Shown here piece by piece: positions 1 through 4,996 of a stretch of 5,738 nt of DNA (its first letter is position 1; every line of letters starts with the position of its first letter). Location of the stretch: positions 1-5,738 of the forward strand of contig CAMWWJ010000224.1 in the NCBI GenBank assembly GCA_947177925.1, written 5' to 3'. Below the pieces are notes generated by a model. That model ran no database searches. It was not told the DNA's origin and saw nothing but the letters and a program-made list of their open reading frames with translations. A program made the position numbers and the translations under genes. The DNA comes from an uncultured Lachnospiraceae bacterium (GTDB taxonomy: Bacteria; Bacillota; Clostridia; Lachnospirales; Lachnospiraceae).

Positions 1-44
1 AACATATATTGCTCCTTTAAAATACATGTTTTATGTCTATAATA
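1..44 (-). repeat. Direct repeat partner of 3818-3861
   Basis: This 44-base segment carries the last codons and stop of the toxin tip plus the ribosome site and ATG of the next gene. It has the same orientation as the copy at 3818-3861 and differs at two positions (17 and 35). Confidence 0.8.
3..16 (-). promoter_or_regulatory. Ribosome binding site and start codon of an immunity gene that leaves the window
   Basis: On the minus strand an AGGAG motif (bases 12-16) is followed after six bases by ATG at 5-3, so a new gene starts at the very edge. It begins one base after the stop codon region of the toxin tip at 17-304, the usual toxin-then-immunity order. Only the start codon and two further bases are present, so the product cannot be judged. 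The same site is duplicated at 3820-3833, where the gene behind it is cut to nine codons. Confidence 0.6.
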
Positions 45-304
45 CTTTTATTAAAGATATCTAGCATATCTGGTTCAACTGTTACAGCACCTGATTTCAA
101 AAATCCTGCATCCAATGGCATGTGGTTTAATTGATTATAAATATTTTCAGGAATTGTTACCTCCACTATCGCCACAGTATCTTTCATTATAGGTTGATTA
201 GCTAAGTCTAAAACTTCATCAAAACTATTTCCAAATTGCTTTACTTCATATGAAGGCCCATCAATCCTTCCCTTAAAGCTTCTTGAATTGTATATCCTTA
301 TATA
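17..304 (-). pseudogene. C-terminal tip of an RHS-type polymorphic toxin, 5' truncated
   Basis: An open frame of 95 codons ends in TAA at 19-17 and is closed upstream by an in-frame TAA at 307-305. It has no start codon with a ribosome site, so it is a cut-off 3' end rather than a gene. The peptide contains GRIDGPSYEVKQFG, then AIVEVTIPENIYNQL, then SGAVTVEPDMLDIF near the end, a mixed strand and helix pattern. The GRIDGPSYEV stretch resembles the start of toxin domains in RHS proteins. A fold related to ADP-ribosyltransferase-type toxins is possible but only a guess. The next gene starts 12 bases downstream with a good ribosome site, as expected for a toxin and its immunity gene. The last 15 codons recur at 3816-3861. 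Confidence 0.65.
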
Positions 305-328
305 TTAATAATAATTATCGCCTGTTCA

Positions 329-646
329 CTACGTTATATCGTAAGTAAAAACTCCAAATCTATTTAAAATATTCTGCAGATTCTGAAATTCATCTTTATT
401 TTTTTTCTTACTATGAATACCTTTCTTATCAAAAAGCACCTTCACTCTCTCTTTAGAATAAAATAGAAAATATGGAATTTTTTCTAGTGAGTCTCTTTCT
501 GCAACACAATACGATTCATTTATATTAATCTTATTTTTTATAGACCATTCATTTCTGCATTCTTCAAATAGCAACTCATATCCATCCTTAAATATTATTC
601 CGGTTTTTGTTACATTTTTAACTTCTTTATAGCTATATTCCTTCAT
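329..646 (-). CDS. Small hypothetical protein, putative immunity protein
   Basis: This 105-residue protein is intact. The start chosen is ATG at 646-644 because AGGAAG (659-654) lies seven bases upstream; a TTG two codons earlier is too close to that site. It has no signal peptide or membrane segment, so it should be cytoplasmic. The sequence is rich in Lys, Glu and aromatic residues, with a basic run (HSKKKNKDEF) about three quarters along and a C-terminal helix-like LQNILNRFG. I do not recognise the family. It follows a broken RHS core fragment (708-899) whose new 3' tail ends 12 bases before this start, the position normally held by the immunity gene of a polymorphic toxin. The immunity role is inferred from position and size only. 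Confidence 0.7.
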   Translation of the reverse strand: MKEYSYKEVKNVTKTGIIFKDGYELLFEECRNEWSIKNKININESYCVAERDSLEKIPYFLFYSKERVKVLFDKKGIHSKKKNKDEFQNLQNILNRFGVFTYDIT

Positions 647-653
647 AAACAAT

Positions 654-659
654 CTTCCT
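654..659 (-). promoter_or_regulatory. Ribosome binding site deciding the start of 329-646
   Basis: AGGAAG on the minus strand sits seven bases before ATG 646-644. It overlaps the TAG (660-658) that closes a short out-of-frame tail left from the preceding toxin, so translation of the toxin could once have been coupled to that of this gene. Confidence 0.55.
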
Positions 660-707
660 AATTAGTGTGATTTTTTATTTTTATTGGAACTTTTTCTAAT
701 CCGGTTC

Positions 708-899
708 TTATGGGCCGCCCTGTACATAGCTGTACTGGTTAAGGCTCTGGCTGTCCTCGATGCTCCCGCTTAGGATGTCACGGTTTAAAAAGCGCTTGAT
801 ATCTGTATTATAGTACCTTGCACGCATGTCATACAAGCCGCTTTGGTCTGTTTTCCCTCCGAACCGGCCGTTGTACAGGAAGCGGATTGGGGTTTCGTC
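708..899 (-). pseudogene. RHS repeat-associated core domain, C-terminal fragment
   Basis: The minus-strand frame encodes the hallmark end of the RHS core: FLYNGRFGGKTD, then GLYDMRARYYN, then IKRFLNRDIL, then SQSLNQYSYVQGGP and a stop at 710-708. In whole RHS proteins this core closes the beta-cage shell, is followed by a DPFGL-type junction, and releases the variable toxin. Here only about 64 codons remain and there is no start codon. The core breaks off right after YVQGGP. In another frame the sequence continues as PIRTGLEKVPIKIK and stops at 660-658, which may be the last residues of the lost toxin. The fragment is much richer in G+C than both flanking genes, and it matches the core remnant at 3155-3253. 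The upstream boundary is abrupt, near base 900. Confidence 0.9.
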
Positions 900-941
900 T
901 CTACTTCCCTTCTATAAATGTAAAATTAGTTATATTGTTTA

Positions 942-1235
942 CTAATCATTCGAGTTTTCCCACTTTAAATAACTTGCACACACATCATGCATTTGTATAC
1001 CTGTTTTTAATGAGTAATTACTGTTTCTGTCAACCAAATCAAGCTGTAGATTATCACTTGTATAACCATCCAGAAGTTCACAAATAGACGTAATCACTTC
1101 ATATGTAGCGTTGTATAACAAATCTTCTAGACTATCCGTTTTTTCATATTCTCCTAATGCCTGATACACTGCATTATCTTGAATAGTACTTAACATTTCA
1201 AAAAATTCTTTTTGTATTACTTTCATATTATTCAT
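942..1235 (-). CDS. Small helical hypothetical protein, putative immunity protein
   Basis: This intact protein has 97 residues and starts at ATG 1235-1233, six bases after GAGGT (1246-1242). Its ATG overlaps the TGA of the preceding toxin tip as ATGA, a sign of translational coupling within a toxin-immunity pair. The sequence looks mostly helical and acidic: an N-terminal VIQKEFFEML helix, a middle DSLEDLLYNATYEVITSICELL segment ending in a DGY turn, and a C-terminal GIQMHDVCASYL helix. There is no signal peptide or membrane span. I do not recognise a named family. The immunity role rests on its size, its acidity and the overlap with the toxin remnant. A later ATG at codon four is possible but worse placed relative to the ribosome site. 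Confidence 0.75.
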   Translation of the reverse strand: MNNMKVIQKEFFEMLSTIQDNAVYQALGEYEKTDSLEDLLYNATYEVITSICELLDGYTSDNLQLDLVDRNSNYSLKTGIQMHDVCASYLKWENSND

Positions 1236-1560
1236 TCTATTACCTCATAGTGATATTTACCATTTTCCAAATATTCATATAATTGTTTTACATCTCTTGC
1301 TCCTGATATGCTTACTCCTCCATTTTTAGCTTTTGCAACTGGTTTTCCTGTTATTACACCATTATTAGGATTTATATTTCTCGTCACCTGGTGGATGTGT
1401 GGTTCTGCTATACCATGCTGATTTGGTTCTGTTCCAAATCTTTTAAAATATCCATCAAACGTTTTTTATCATTGTTTTGCATTATATCCCTTTGATGAAA
1501 ATCCTTGTCCATGATTAGGTTTTGCTACAGACGCTCTGCCGTCCTGGCATAAATCTACGT
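1232..1560 (-). pseudogene. Polymorphic toxin C-terminal domain with two in-frame stops
   Basis: One minus-strand frame reads DGRASVAKPNHGQGFSSKGY, meets adjacent TGA and TAA codons (1471-1466), then continues for 77 codons as TFDGYFKRFGTEPNQHG, IAEPHIHQVTRNINPN, and finally LYEYLENGKYHYEVIE before TGA at 1234-1232. The two halves share a frame, so the gene was probably once whole and is now dead or expressed only as the distal half. A His-rich EPHIHQV motif could be catalytic or metal-binding, but I cannot assign a toxin family. The final TGA overlaps the start of the 942-1235 gene by ATGA, which marks that gene as the cognate immunity partner. No start codon with a ribosome site precedes the fragment. 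Confidence 0.7.
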
Positions 1561-1603
1561 CAGGTACTGATACTGCACAATTGAGGAGATGGTTTTGCCA
1601 AAA

Positions 1604-1745
1604 TCAAAGTGCGGTTTATGCCTCCCAGAAAGTGCCGTCTGACACATATAGCTCCTGCTGTGTGCCATTGTGACATGGGGTTTTTGGGATTGTTAAGAAA
1701 AATATCAGAAATTTGTTACATTAATGTACTTGCTATTAAAAAATT
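1604..1745 (-). other. Unassigned gene-free segment, richer in G+C than its flanks
   Basis: Between the stop of the 1746-2114 gene and the toxin remnant at 1232-1560 there is no convincing gene. On the minus strand short open pieces read PCHNGTQQELYVSDGTFWEA up to a stop at 1618-1616. In another frame, GRHKPHFDFGKTISSIVQYQ continues to about base 1555. They look like pieces of one or two frameshifted coding sequences rather than random translation, but I do not recognise them. The segment may be a leftover of an inserted element or of an upstream toxin linker. Confidence 0.35.
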
Positions 1746-2114
1746 TCAATATTGTTTAAAATCAAAATCTATTCTTAATACATCTATTTTGACTTGCAAG
1801 CCATCCAAATATCCATAATCAAATAATTCTTCTTTATCCATTTCAACGTCAATTGCAGATTTCAAAACAGCATTAGCAATGTCCAAAGTTCCAAAGAGAG
1901 AATATTTGTATGTTTTGTCTTTTCTCTCTATACCAAATTTATTCTCACCACATTGAGTGATTTCTAAATCATCATATAACGATATATCAACTATCGTCTC
2001 CTCTCCGATTTCTTTTTTTACCCCACAATTAGCGAACCCTGTAATGTATATATCCTCTATCTTTAGCGTAACTTCCTCTTCATCAATATCTATGATTTTA
2101 CAATTGTACATCAT
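1746..2114 (-). CDS. Hypothetical beta-rich protein, putative immunity protein
   Basis: This intact protein has 122 residues. The first of two adjacent ATGs (2114) is chosen because AAGGTG (2127-2122) lies seven bases upstream. The sequence is acidic and alternates hydrophobic and polar residues as in a small beta-barrel or sheet: YNCKIIDIDEEEVTLKIEDI, then VDISLYDDLEITQ, then a helical stretch IANAVLKSAID, then FDYGYLDGLQVKIDVLRIDF at the end. It has no signal peptide or membrane span. I do not recognise the family. It lies 16 bases after the stop of a frameshifted toxin tip (2131-2320), which is the normal arrangement for an RHS or CDI-type immunity gene. The immunity call is inference from position and character. 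Confidence 0.75.
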   Translation of the reverse strand: MMYNCKIIDIDEEEVTLKIEDIYITGFANCGVKKEIGEETIVDISLYDDLEITQCGENKFGIERKDKTYKYSLFGTLDIANAVLKSAIDVEMDKEELFDYGYLDGLQVKIDVLRIDFDFKQY

Positions 2115-2130
2115 ATTATATCACCTTTCT

Positions 2131-2320
2131 CTATTTAGGATTAATAACAGGAATATTTTCTCCATTCAGCATTTTCCAAAATGATTTTCCACTTTTCTGT
2201 ATGAAACGTGGTAATATATCCCTCATTATTAGTACCAACAAATTCAAATTTTGCACTTGAAGCTCTGCTACTTTTGTTTAATAGTATAACTTTGTTCTTT
2301 ATCCACAAGCCATCTGCTTT
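2131..2320 (-). pseudogene. Frameshifted toxin tip
   Basis: A first frame reads KADGLWIKNKVILLNKSSR, then AKFEFVGTNNEGYITTFH. A second frame carries on from about base 2200 as IQKSGKSFWKMLNGENIPVI and then NPK and TAG at 2133-2131. Together they form a continuous 60-odd-residue domain end broken by one indel at about 2195-2203. The FEFVG...GYITTFH strand pair followed by a KSGKSFWK helix has the look of a secreted nuclease-type toxin tip, but I cannot name the family. The fragment begins exactly where the HEAT-like gene ends (stop at 2324-2322), so its RHS part has been lost and it was joined there by recombination. Its presumed immunity gene, 1746-2114, follows. Confidence 0.6.
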
Positions 2321-2321
2321 C

Positions 2322-2804
2322 TTACATCAATTTTTTAATTTGCCTTTGAGCCATTTCTCTTATAACATCATTGGGATGCTTACATAACTTTTCCAGATAC
2401 GAAAATGACTTTTCCTTTCCAATGTAGTATATTGCTCTCACACATTTTACCTCAAAAGCATAATTATCATCCCATACTAGATATTGTGGTCGCAATTCTA
2501 TTGCGTCATATAAGTATTCTATACTTTCAACCGAAGATATTCTTTGCAAAAGCAAAGCAATATCTTCATGTTTATAATGCCAATCAGAAGCCAGTAATTG
2601 ATTTAAAACATCTACATTTCTTACGTCAAAAACCTCAAATACAAAAGTAAGATAAATAAATTTTTCTACACTATCTGCATTTTGACTCTGATATGCTTCA
2701 ACTAACCCTTTTTGAATCACCGCAGCTATATCTGAAATCGCATTTATCTCTAAAAATTGCTCTTTTGAAATTTGACCTAACATTAATTTAGAAATCGCAT
2801 TCAT
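2322..2804 (-). CDS. HEAT-like helical-repeat protein, putative immunity protein
   Basis: This intact protein has 160 residues. It starts at ATG 2804-2802, nine bases after AAAGGTGG, and the ATG overlaps the TGA of the upstream pre-toxin remnant as ATGA. The protein looks all-helical. After about 40 residues of leader helices, repeated helix pairs follow: KFIYLTFVFEVFDVRNVDVL, then HEDIALLLQRI with SIEYLYDAIEL, then FEVKCVRAIYYIGKEKSFSY, and finally LEKLCKHPNDVIREMAQRQI. The last unit, with PNDVIREMA, is a typical HEAT repeat. HEAT-like proteins are used as immunity proteins in several polymorphic toxin systems. The gene sits directly behind an RHS pre-toxin whose toxic domain has been deleted, so its cognate toxin cannot be seen. 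No signal peptide or membrane segment is present. Confidence 0.8.
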   Translation of the reverse strand: MNAISKLMLGQISKEQFLEINAISDIAAVIQKGLVEAYQSQNADSVEKFIYLTFVFEVFDVRNVDVLNQLLASDWHYKHEDIALLLQRISSVESIEYLYDAIELRPQYLVWDDNYAFEVKCVRAIYYIGKEKSFSYLEKLCKHPNDVIREMAQRQIKKLM

Positions 2805-2824
2805 TTCAATGTTCCACCTTTACT

Positions 2825-2912
2825 CCTCATCCCATTCCACATACTCTTGAAATCCCGTATGCTCTTCTTACTAGAATGTATCCCAATCGCTACCGCCAGC
2901 CCACTCGCTCCA
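2825..2912 (-). repeat. Pre-toxin repeat, partner of 5221-5308
   Basis: This is the second copy of the pre-toxin end, in the same orientation. It keeps an open frame with Trp where the partner has TGA. It ends beside the ATGA overlap with the HEAT-like gene, so the variable tip that should follow has been deleted. Confidence 0.85.
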
Positions 2913-3154
2913 AGGCTCATAATGGATACCGTTCCATTATAGCTTGCCTGATATTCCTCTGCTACGGCACTTATGGCTATCCCAAGGTTGATGACGCTTA
3001 GTCCCGTCTGCGCTATGGCTCCTTTGTATACCATATGCCGTTTGCTATGTCGAATACGAAGCCTATGACCGAGACAAAGCCCAGGATATCGAGCACTGTA
3101 TGTCCTAAAAGGTTCCGGACATTTTCCGTCCCCCCTTCCGGGCACAGGCCGAAG

Positions 3155-3253
3155 GGGTCTGTCAGGCTCACCAGGTTGCCCTGTACGCAGCTGTACTGGT
3201 TCAGGCTCTGGCTGTTTTCTATGCTTCCGCTCAGAATTTACGGTTCATGAACC
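3155..3253 (-). repeat. RHS core repeat, partner of 711-795
   Basis: The segment encoding RFMNR, ILSGSIENSQSLNQYSCVQG matches the core remnant at 711-795, which encodes RFLNRDILSGSIEDSQSLNQ, in the same orientation. The nucleotide match is close, with one base missing here near 3236-3241. Such shared cores can act as crossover sites for exchanging toxin tips. Confidence 0.8.
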
Positions 3254-3324
3254 GATTTACCCAATGTAAAAGTGACAGTTTCCTTACCATTCTCAAATAA
3301 AAGCCTTATTCTGCTAAACTTTAT
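3241..3324 (-). other. Open in-frame extension behind the SUKH-3 gene
   Basis: After the TAA of the SUKH-3 gene the same frame stays open for about 28 codons, containing FSRIRLLFENGKETVTFTLG and ending in TAA at 3241-3239. The peptide looks protein-like, but there is no start codon or ribosome site. It may be the end of a lost coding sequence, and its right end runs into the RHS core remnant. Chance openness is possible at this length. Confidence 0.3.
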
Positions 3325-3780
3325 TTATCTATCTAATAAGATTTTAATAGGCTCATATCCTCTCTTAAAAATATTCTCTATGTATTCTTCAATAGAATCA
3401 CCTGCTATATATAAACCTTCCCAATCTCCTAGATATATTTTTTTTGACTCTCCAGCATATACAATATAATCTTGCAAAGCTCCTATGGGAAACATTTTAT
3501 CCCTACTAGCTAACTCAAATTCTCCCAATCTATCATATTCTCCACTTGCAGAGTTATAAGGATTAAAATCAAATGTCGCACTTACATACATTTGAGTACT
3601 TTGTTCTCGAACATATATATTTCCCAATTCTTTTAAGACTAATTCGGCATATTCATTTAATCTATAGCCTTCCTCTTCTAATTCCGATACCCAAAATGTA
3701 ATATCATACTTTCTTCCTTCATACCATCCATTTTTTTTTAAAACTTCTTGTGTATGTTTACTCACTTCACTCATATTCAT
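3325..3780 (-). CDS. SUKH-3 family immunity protein
   Basis: This intact protein has 151 residues. It shows the SUKH-3 pattern: an N-terminal helix leading to VLKKNGWYEGRKYDITFWV, then LEEEGYRLNEYAELVLKELG (the usual FLxEFG region), then FDFNPYNSASGEY, then DKMFPIGALQDY and IYLGDWEGLYIAGDSIEEYI near the end. SUKH proteins are cytoplasmic and protect bacteria against polymorphic toxins, mostly nucleases and deaminases, by binding them. The start is the first ATG (3780); AGGAGG (3797-3792) lies 11 bases upstream, a long spacing. A second ATG two codons later is further away. The expected toxin is not directly upstream. Instead there is a remnant of a different toxin tail (3816-3861) and a nine-codon leader, so this gene was probably moved in without its partner. 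A richer-GC RHS core remnant follows downstream. Confidence 0.92.
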   Translation of the reverse strand: MNMSEVSKHTQEVLKKNGWYEGRKYDITFWVSELEEEGYRLNEYAELVLKELGNIYVREQSTQMYVSATFDFNPYNSASGEYDRLGEFELASRDKMFPIGALQDYIVYAGESKKIYLGDWEGLYIAGDSIEEYIENIFKRGYEPIKILLDR

Positions 3781-3791
3781 TTTCCAATTAA

Positions 3792-3822
3792 CCTCCTAGC
3801 TGGAAAGTTGAGCTATTAACAT
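3792..3822 (-). other. Nine-codon leader frame, remnant of an immunity gene start
   Basis: ATG at 3822 opens the frame MLIAQLSS and closes with TAG at 3798-3796. The ATG and its AGGAG site (3829-3833) are copies of those at bases 3-16, where the presumed immunity gene begins. Here the gene is cut after a few codons. The TAG overlaps the AGGAGG that serves the SUKH-3 gene, so ribosomes ending here could re-initiate at 3780. Coupling of this sort is inference. Confidence 0.4.
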
Positions 3823-3861
3823 ATATTGCTCCTGTAAAATACATGTTTTATATCTATAATA
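3816..3861 (-). repeat. Duplicate of the toxin tail and ribosome site found at bases 1-44
   Basis: Bases 3818-3861 match bases 1-44 with two mismatches. In protein terms both encode IIDIKHVF, the end of the toxin tip at 17-304. One mismatch changes the TAA stop to TAC, so the frame reads on through RSNIC to a TAA at 3818-3816. Beyond 3861 the two copies diverge, so the rest of that toxin is absent here. The repeat shows that the same cassette once stood at both places or was copied between them. Confidence 0.8.
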
Positions 3862-4201
3862 TCTCCAAATGCTGAAGCAGTTAAAGATACTTAAGCAGTT
3901 TCAGCCAAGCAGAAGTAGCCAATGTGCCGATTACTCCTTTAGATTATATCTGCAAAAAGCAGTATTATTTTTATTATTTTTTTCAGTCTCATTACTAATT
4001 TGTTTATCCACAAAAATAATTCTACTCGAGTTATCTTAATTTCTAAAACAAAGTCCAACCTTAAATTTTCCTGACATATTTTCTATTACATAAAAATCTG
4101 TTAACCAAAAAAACAGTTATTCATTTGTCCTGCTCAAACCAGTATCTTAATCAGTGTAAGCCTTGGCTTATTCATTTCATCTTTTGTCAATCAGACCACC
4201 T
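3862..4201. other. Gene-poor stretch
   Basis: I see no convincing gene here. The minus strand has a few short open pieces, such as IIFVDKQISNETEKNNKNN up to a stop at 3933-3931, none with a ribosome site. The word AAGCAG occurs three times between 3875 and 3912. The stretch is very AT-rich and probably represents decayed cassette DNA upstream of the SUKH-3 gene. Confidence 0.5.
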
Positions 4202-4239
4202 TTTTCCGTTAAAATTTCTACTTCTATTTTAACAGAAAA
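4202..4239. other. Inverted repeat, possible hairpin
   Basis: Left arm 4202-4215 and right arm 4226-4239 pair over 14 positions with one mismatch, around a 10-base loop. The arms are AT-rich, with a T run (4201-4205) at the left edge. It lies about 150 bases downstream of the immunity gene 4393-4902, so a role as a weak transcription end on the minus strand is possible. The low G+C of the stem argues against an efficient terminator. Confidence 0.45.
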
Positions 4240-4400
4240 TGGGTCAAGGAGAGAATTACGTCGTTTTGGTGTACTGTCAAAATGACGGTGGATAAACAGT
4301 AAAAATCAATGTACTCTAAACTATGTGCTGAATAGTTACTTCTTAAATATAATTTTTTAATGCCAATATCTGTTTCTAACTCTACTATAATATCAAGCAT
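4224..4400 (-). CDS. Possible 58-codon frame overlapping the end of the immunity gene
   Basis: ATG at 4400-4398 lies inside the last codons of the 4393-4902 gene and opens a 58-codon frame ending in TAG at 4226-4224. The first half, DIIVELETDIGIKKLYLRSN and then YSAHSLEY, reads like real protein; the second half is less convincing. There is no separate ribosome site beyond a weak AGGAC touching the ATG. It is either a coupled small gene or, in my view more likely, the original C-terminal part of the immunity protein put out of frame by an indel near 4396-4400. Chance openness cannot be excluded. Confidence 0.3.
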   Translation of the reverse strand: MLDIIVELETDIGIKKLYLRSNYSAHSLEYIDFYCLSTVILTVHQNDVILSLTHFLLK

Positions 4401-4902
4401 GTCCTAATGGCTTCCAGCTCTCTTCTTGCAACAGTTCATCTATATCCGATTTTCCCTCTGCACAAAATCGAATATTCTCTAATATCAACTCTTTCTTAAA
4501 TAGAAATTTATCTTCTTGACTAATGGGTTCCTCAATTAATACATAATTCTCATAATCGACTATTTCTAATGATGCAACATTTCTCTTCCCATAAAAAAAG
4601 AATATATGAGAAATATCATCTGCTATATCAATATTATAATTGTATTCTTTGATATAATCCCAGAATCCGACATTGATTACATTGATCTCATACGCATAGA
4701 TACTTAATACTTCATCTGGTCTTTCCAACTCATTAATATTACAATATAGCGGAAACTTAGTACAAATAGTATGATAATGCATCTGCGAATAAATAACAAT
4801 CTTATTGCATTCTGTTTTGCACCATTCCATAAAACATCTCCATTGAGTTGTTGTAAACCTTCCTGTTGCTTTATACTGCCCAATATATAGTACACTAACC
4901 AT
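4393..4902 (-). CDS. Hypothetical protein, putative immunity protein
   Basis: This protein has 169 residues and starts at ATG 4902-4900, seven bases after a perfect GGAGG (4914-4910). No signal peptide or true membrane span is seen. It is rich in Tyr, Trp, Cys and acidic residues. An N-terminal SVLYIGQYKATGRF strand region is followed by a helix with WRCFMEWCKTECNK, then DEVLSIYAYEINVINVGFWD, ISHIFFFYGKRNVASLEIVD and a C-terminal SDIDELLQEESWKPLGHA. I do not recognise the family. It lies behind a frameshifted toxin tip (4997-5236), with a 94-base gap holding a perfect inverted repeat. That position supports an immunity role. The C-terminus may be shortened by a frameshift, since a protein-like frame continues from 4400. 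Confidence 0.75.
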   Translation of the reverse strand: MVSVLYIGQYKATGRFTTTQWRCFMEWCKTECNKIVIYSQMHYHTICTKFPLYCNINELERPDEVLSIYAYEINVINVGFWDYIKEYNYNIDIADDISHIFFFYGKRNVASLEIVDYENYVLIEEPISQEDKFLFKKELILENIRFCAEGKSDIDELLQEESWKPLGHA

Positions 4903-4909
4903 TCTATCG

Positions 4910-4914
4910 CCTCC
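4910..4914 (-). promoter_or_regulatory. Strong ribosome binding site of 4393-4902
   Basis: GGAGG on the minus strand ends seven bases before ATG 4902-4900. This fixes the start and excludes longer out-of-frame alternatives. It lies 10 bases downstream of the hairpin at 4925-4956. Confidence 0.75.
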
Positions 4915-4924
4915 GTGATAAGAC

Positions 4925-4956
4925 CGTGGTTATGAATATCAAACCTCATAACCACG
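4925..4956. other. Perfect 11-bp inverted repeat between toxin tip and immunity gene
   Basis: Arms CGTGGTTATGA (4925-4935) and TCATAACCACG (4946-4956) pair perfectly around a 10-base loop. No T run follows on either strand, so it is not a classical terminator. Its place just upstream of the ribosome site of the immunity gene allows a role in a regulator operator, RNA processing or transcript stability. Confidence 0.65.
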
Positions 4957-4996
4957 ATACTTCTAACTAATAAATATTGAATTATACACCAATAAG

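Larger units (their letters stand above)
2801..3253 (-). pseudogene. RHS core end plus pre-toxin domain, frameshifted and lacking its toxin
   Basis: Read with two frame corrections, the minus strand gives RFMNR, then ILSGSIENSQSLNQYSCVQG, then NLVSLTDPFGLCPEGG, the conserved RHS core end and DPFGL junction. It is followed by a hydrophobic pre-toxin: NLLGHTVLDILGFVSVIGF, VFDIANGIWYTKE, AIAQTGLSVINLGIAISAVA, then SLGASGLAVAIGIHSSKKSI and a short tail ending in TGA at 2803-2801. One missing base at about 3236-3241 breaks the core and another at about 3019-3025 breaks the pre-toxin. Pre-toxin domains of this kind link the cage to the toxin and may help it cross membranes. The homologous copy at 5221-5308 runs on into a toxin tip, whereas here only seven codons follow NGMR before the immunity gene. 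The toxic domain is therefore missing. The fragment is clearly richer in G+C than its neighbours. Confidence 0.88.

Noticed and set aside
818..1087. Plus-strand open frame of 89 codons
   Set aside because: It lies antisense to an RHS core remnant and to the 942-1235 gene, has no ribosome site, and its peptide has no recognisable pattern.
1609..1818. Plus-strand open frame of 69 codons
   Set aside because: It crosses the unassigned segment and runs antisense into the 1746-2114 gene, with no ribosome site and no family features.
1957..2184. Plus-strand open frame of 75 codons
   Set aside because: It is antisense to the well-supported 1746-2114 gene; its Ser/Ile-rich peptide is what the reverse of an acidic gene gives.
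2405..2650. Plus-strand open frame of 81 codons
   Set aside because: It is wholly antisense to the HEAT-like gene and has no ribosome site.
3035..3250. Plus-strand open frame of 71 codons
   Set aside because: It is antisense to the RHS core and pre-toxin remnant, which matches known protein motifs on the other strand.
4253..4280. Possible minus-strand promoter, TTGACA with TAATTC at a 16-base spacing
   Set aside because: The second box is a poor match and the next clear gene is nearly 500 bases away past an inverted repeat; such matches are expected by chance in AT-rich DNA.
4704..4955. Minus-strand frame of 83 codons beginning in the hairpin before the immunity gene
   Set aside because: It overlaps the 4393-4902 gene in another frame, starts inside the inverted repeat and ignores the strong GGAGG site that serves ATG 4902.
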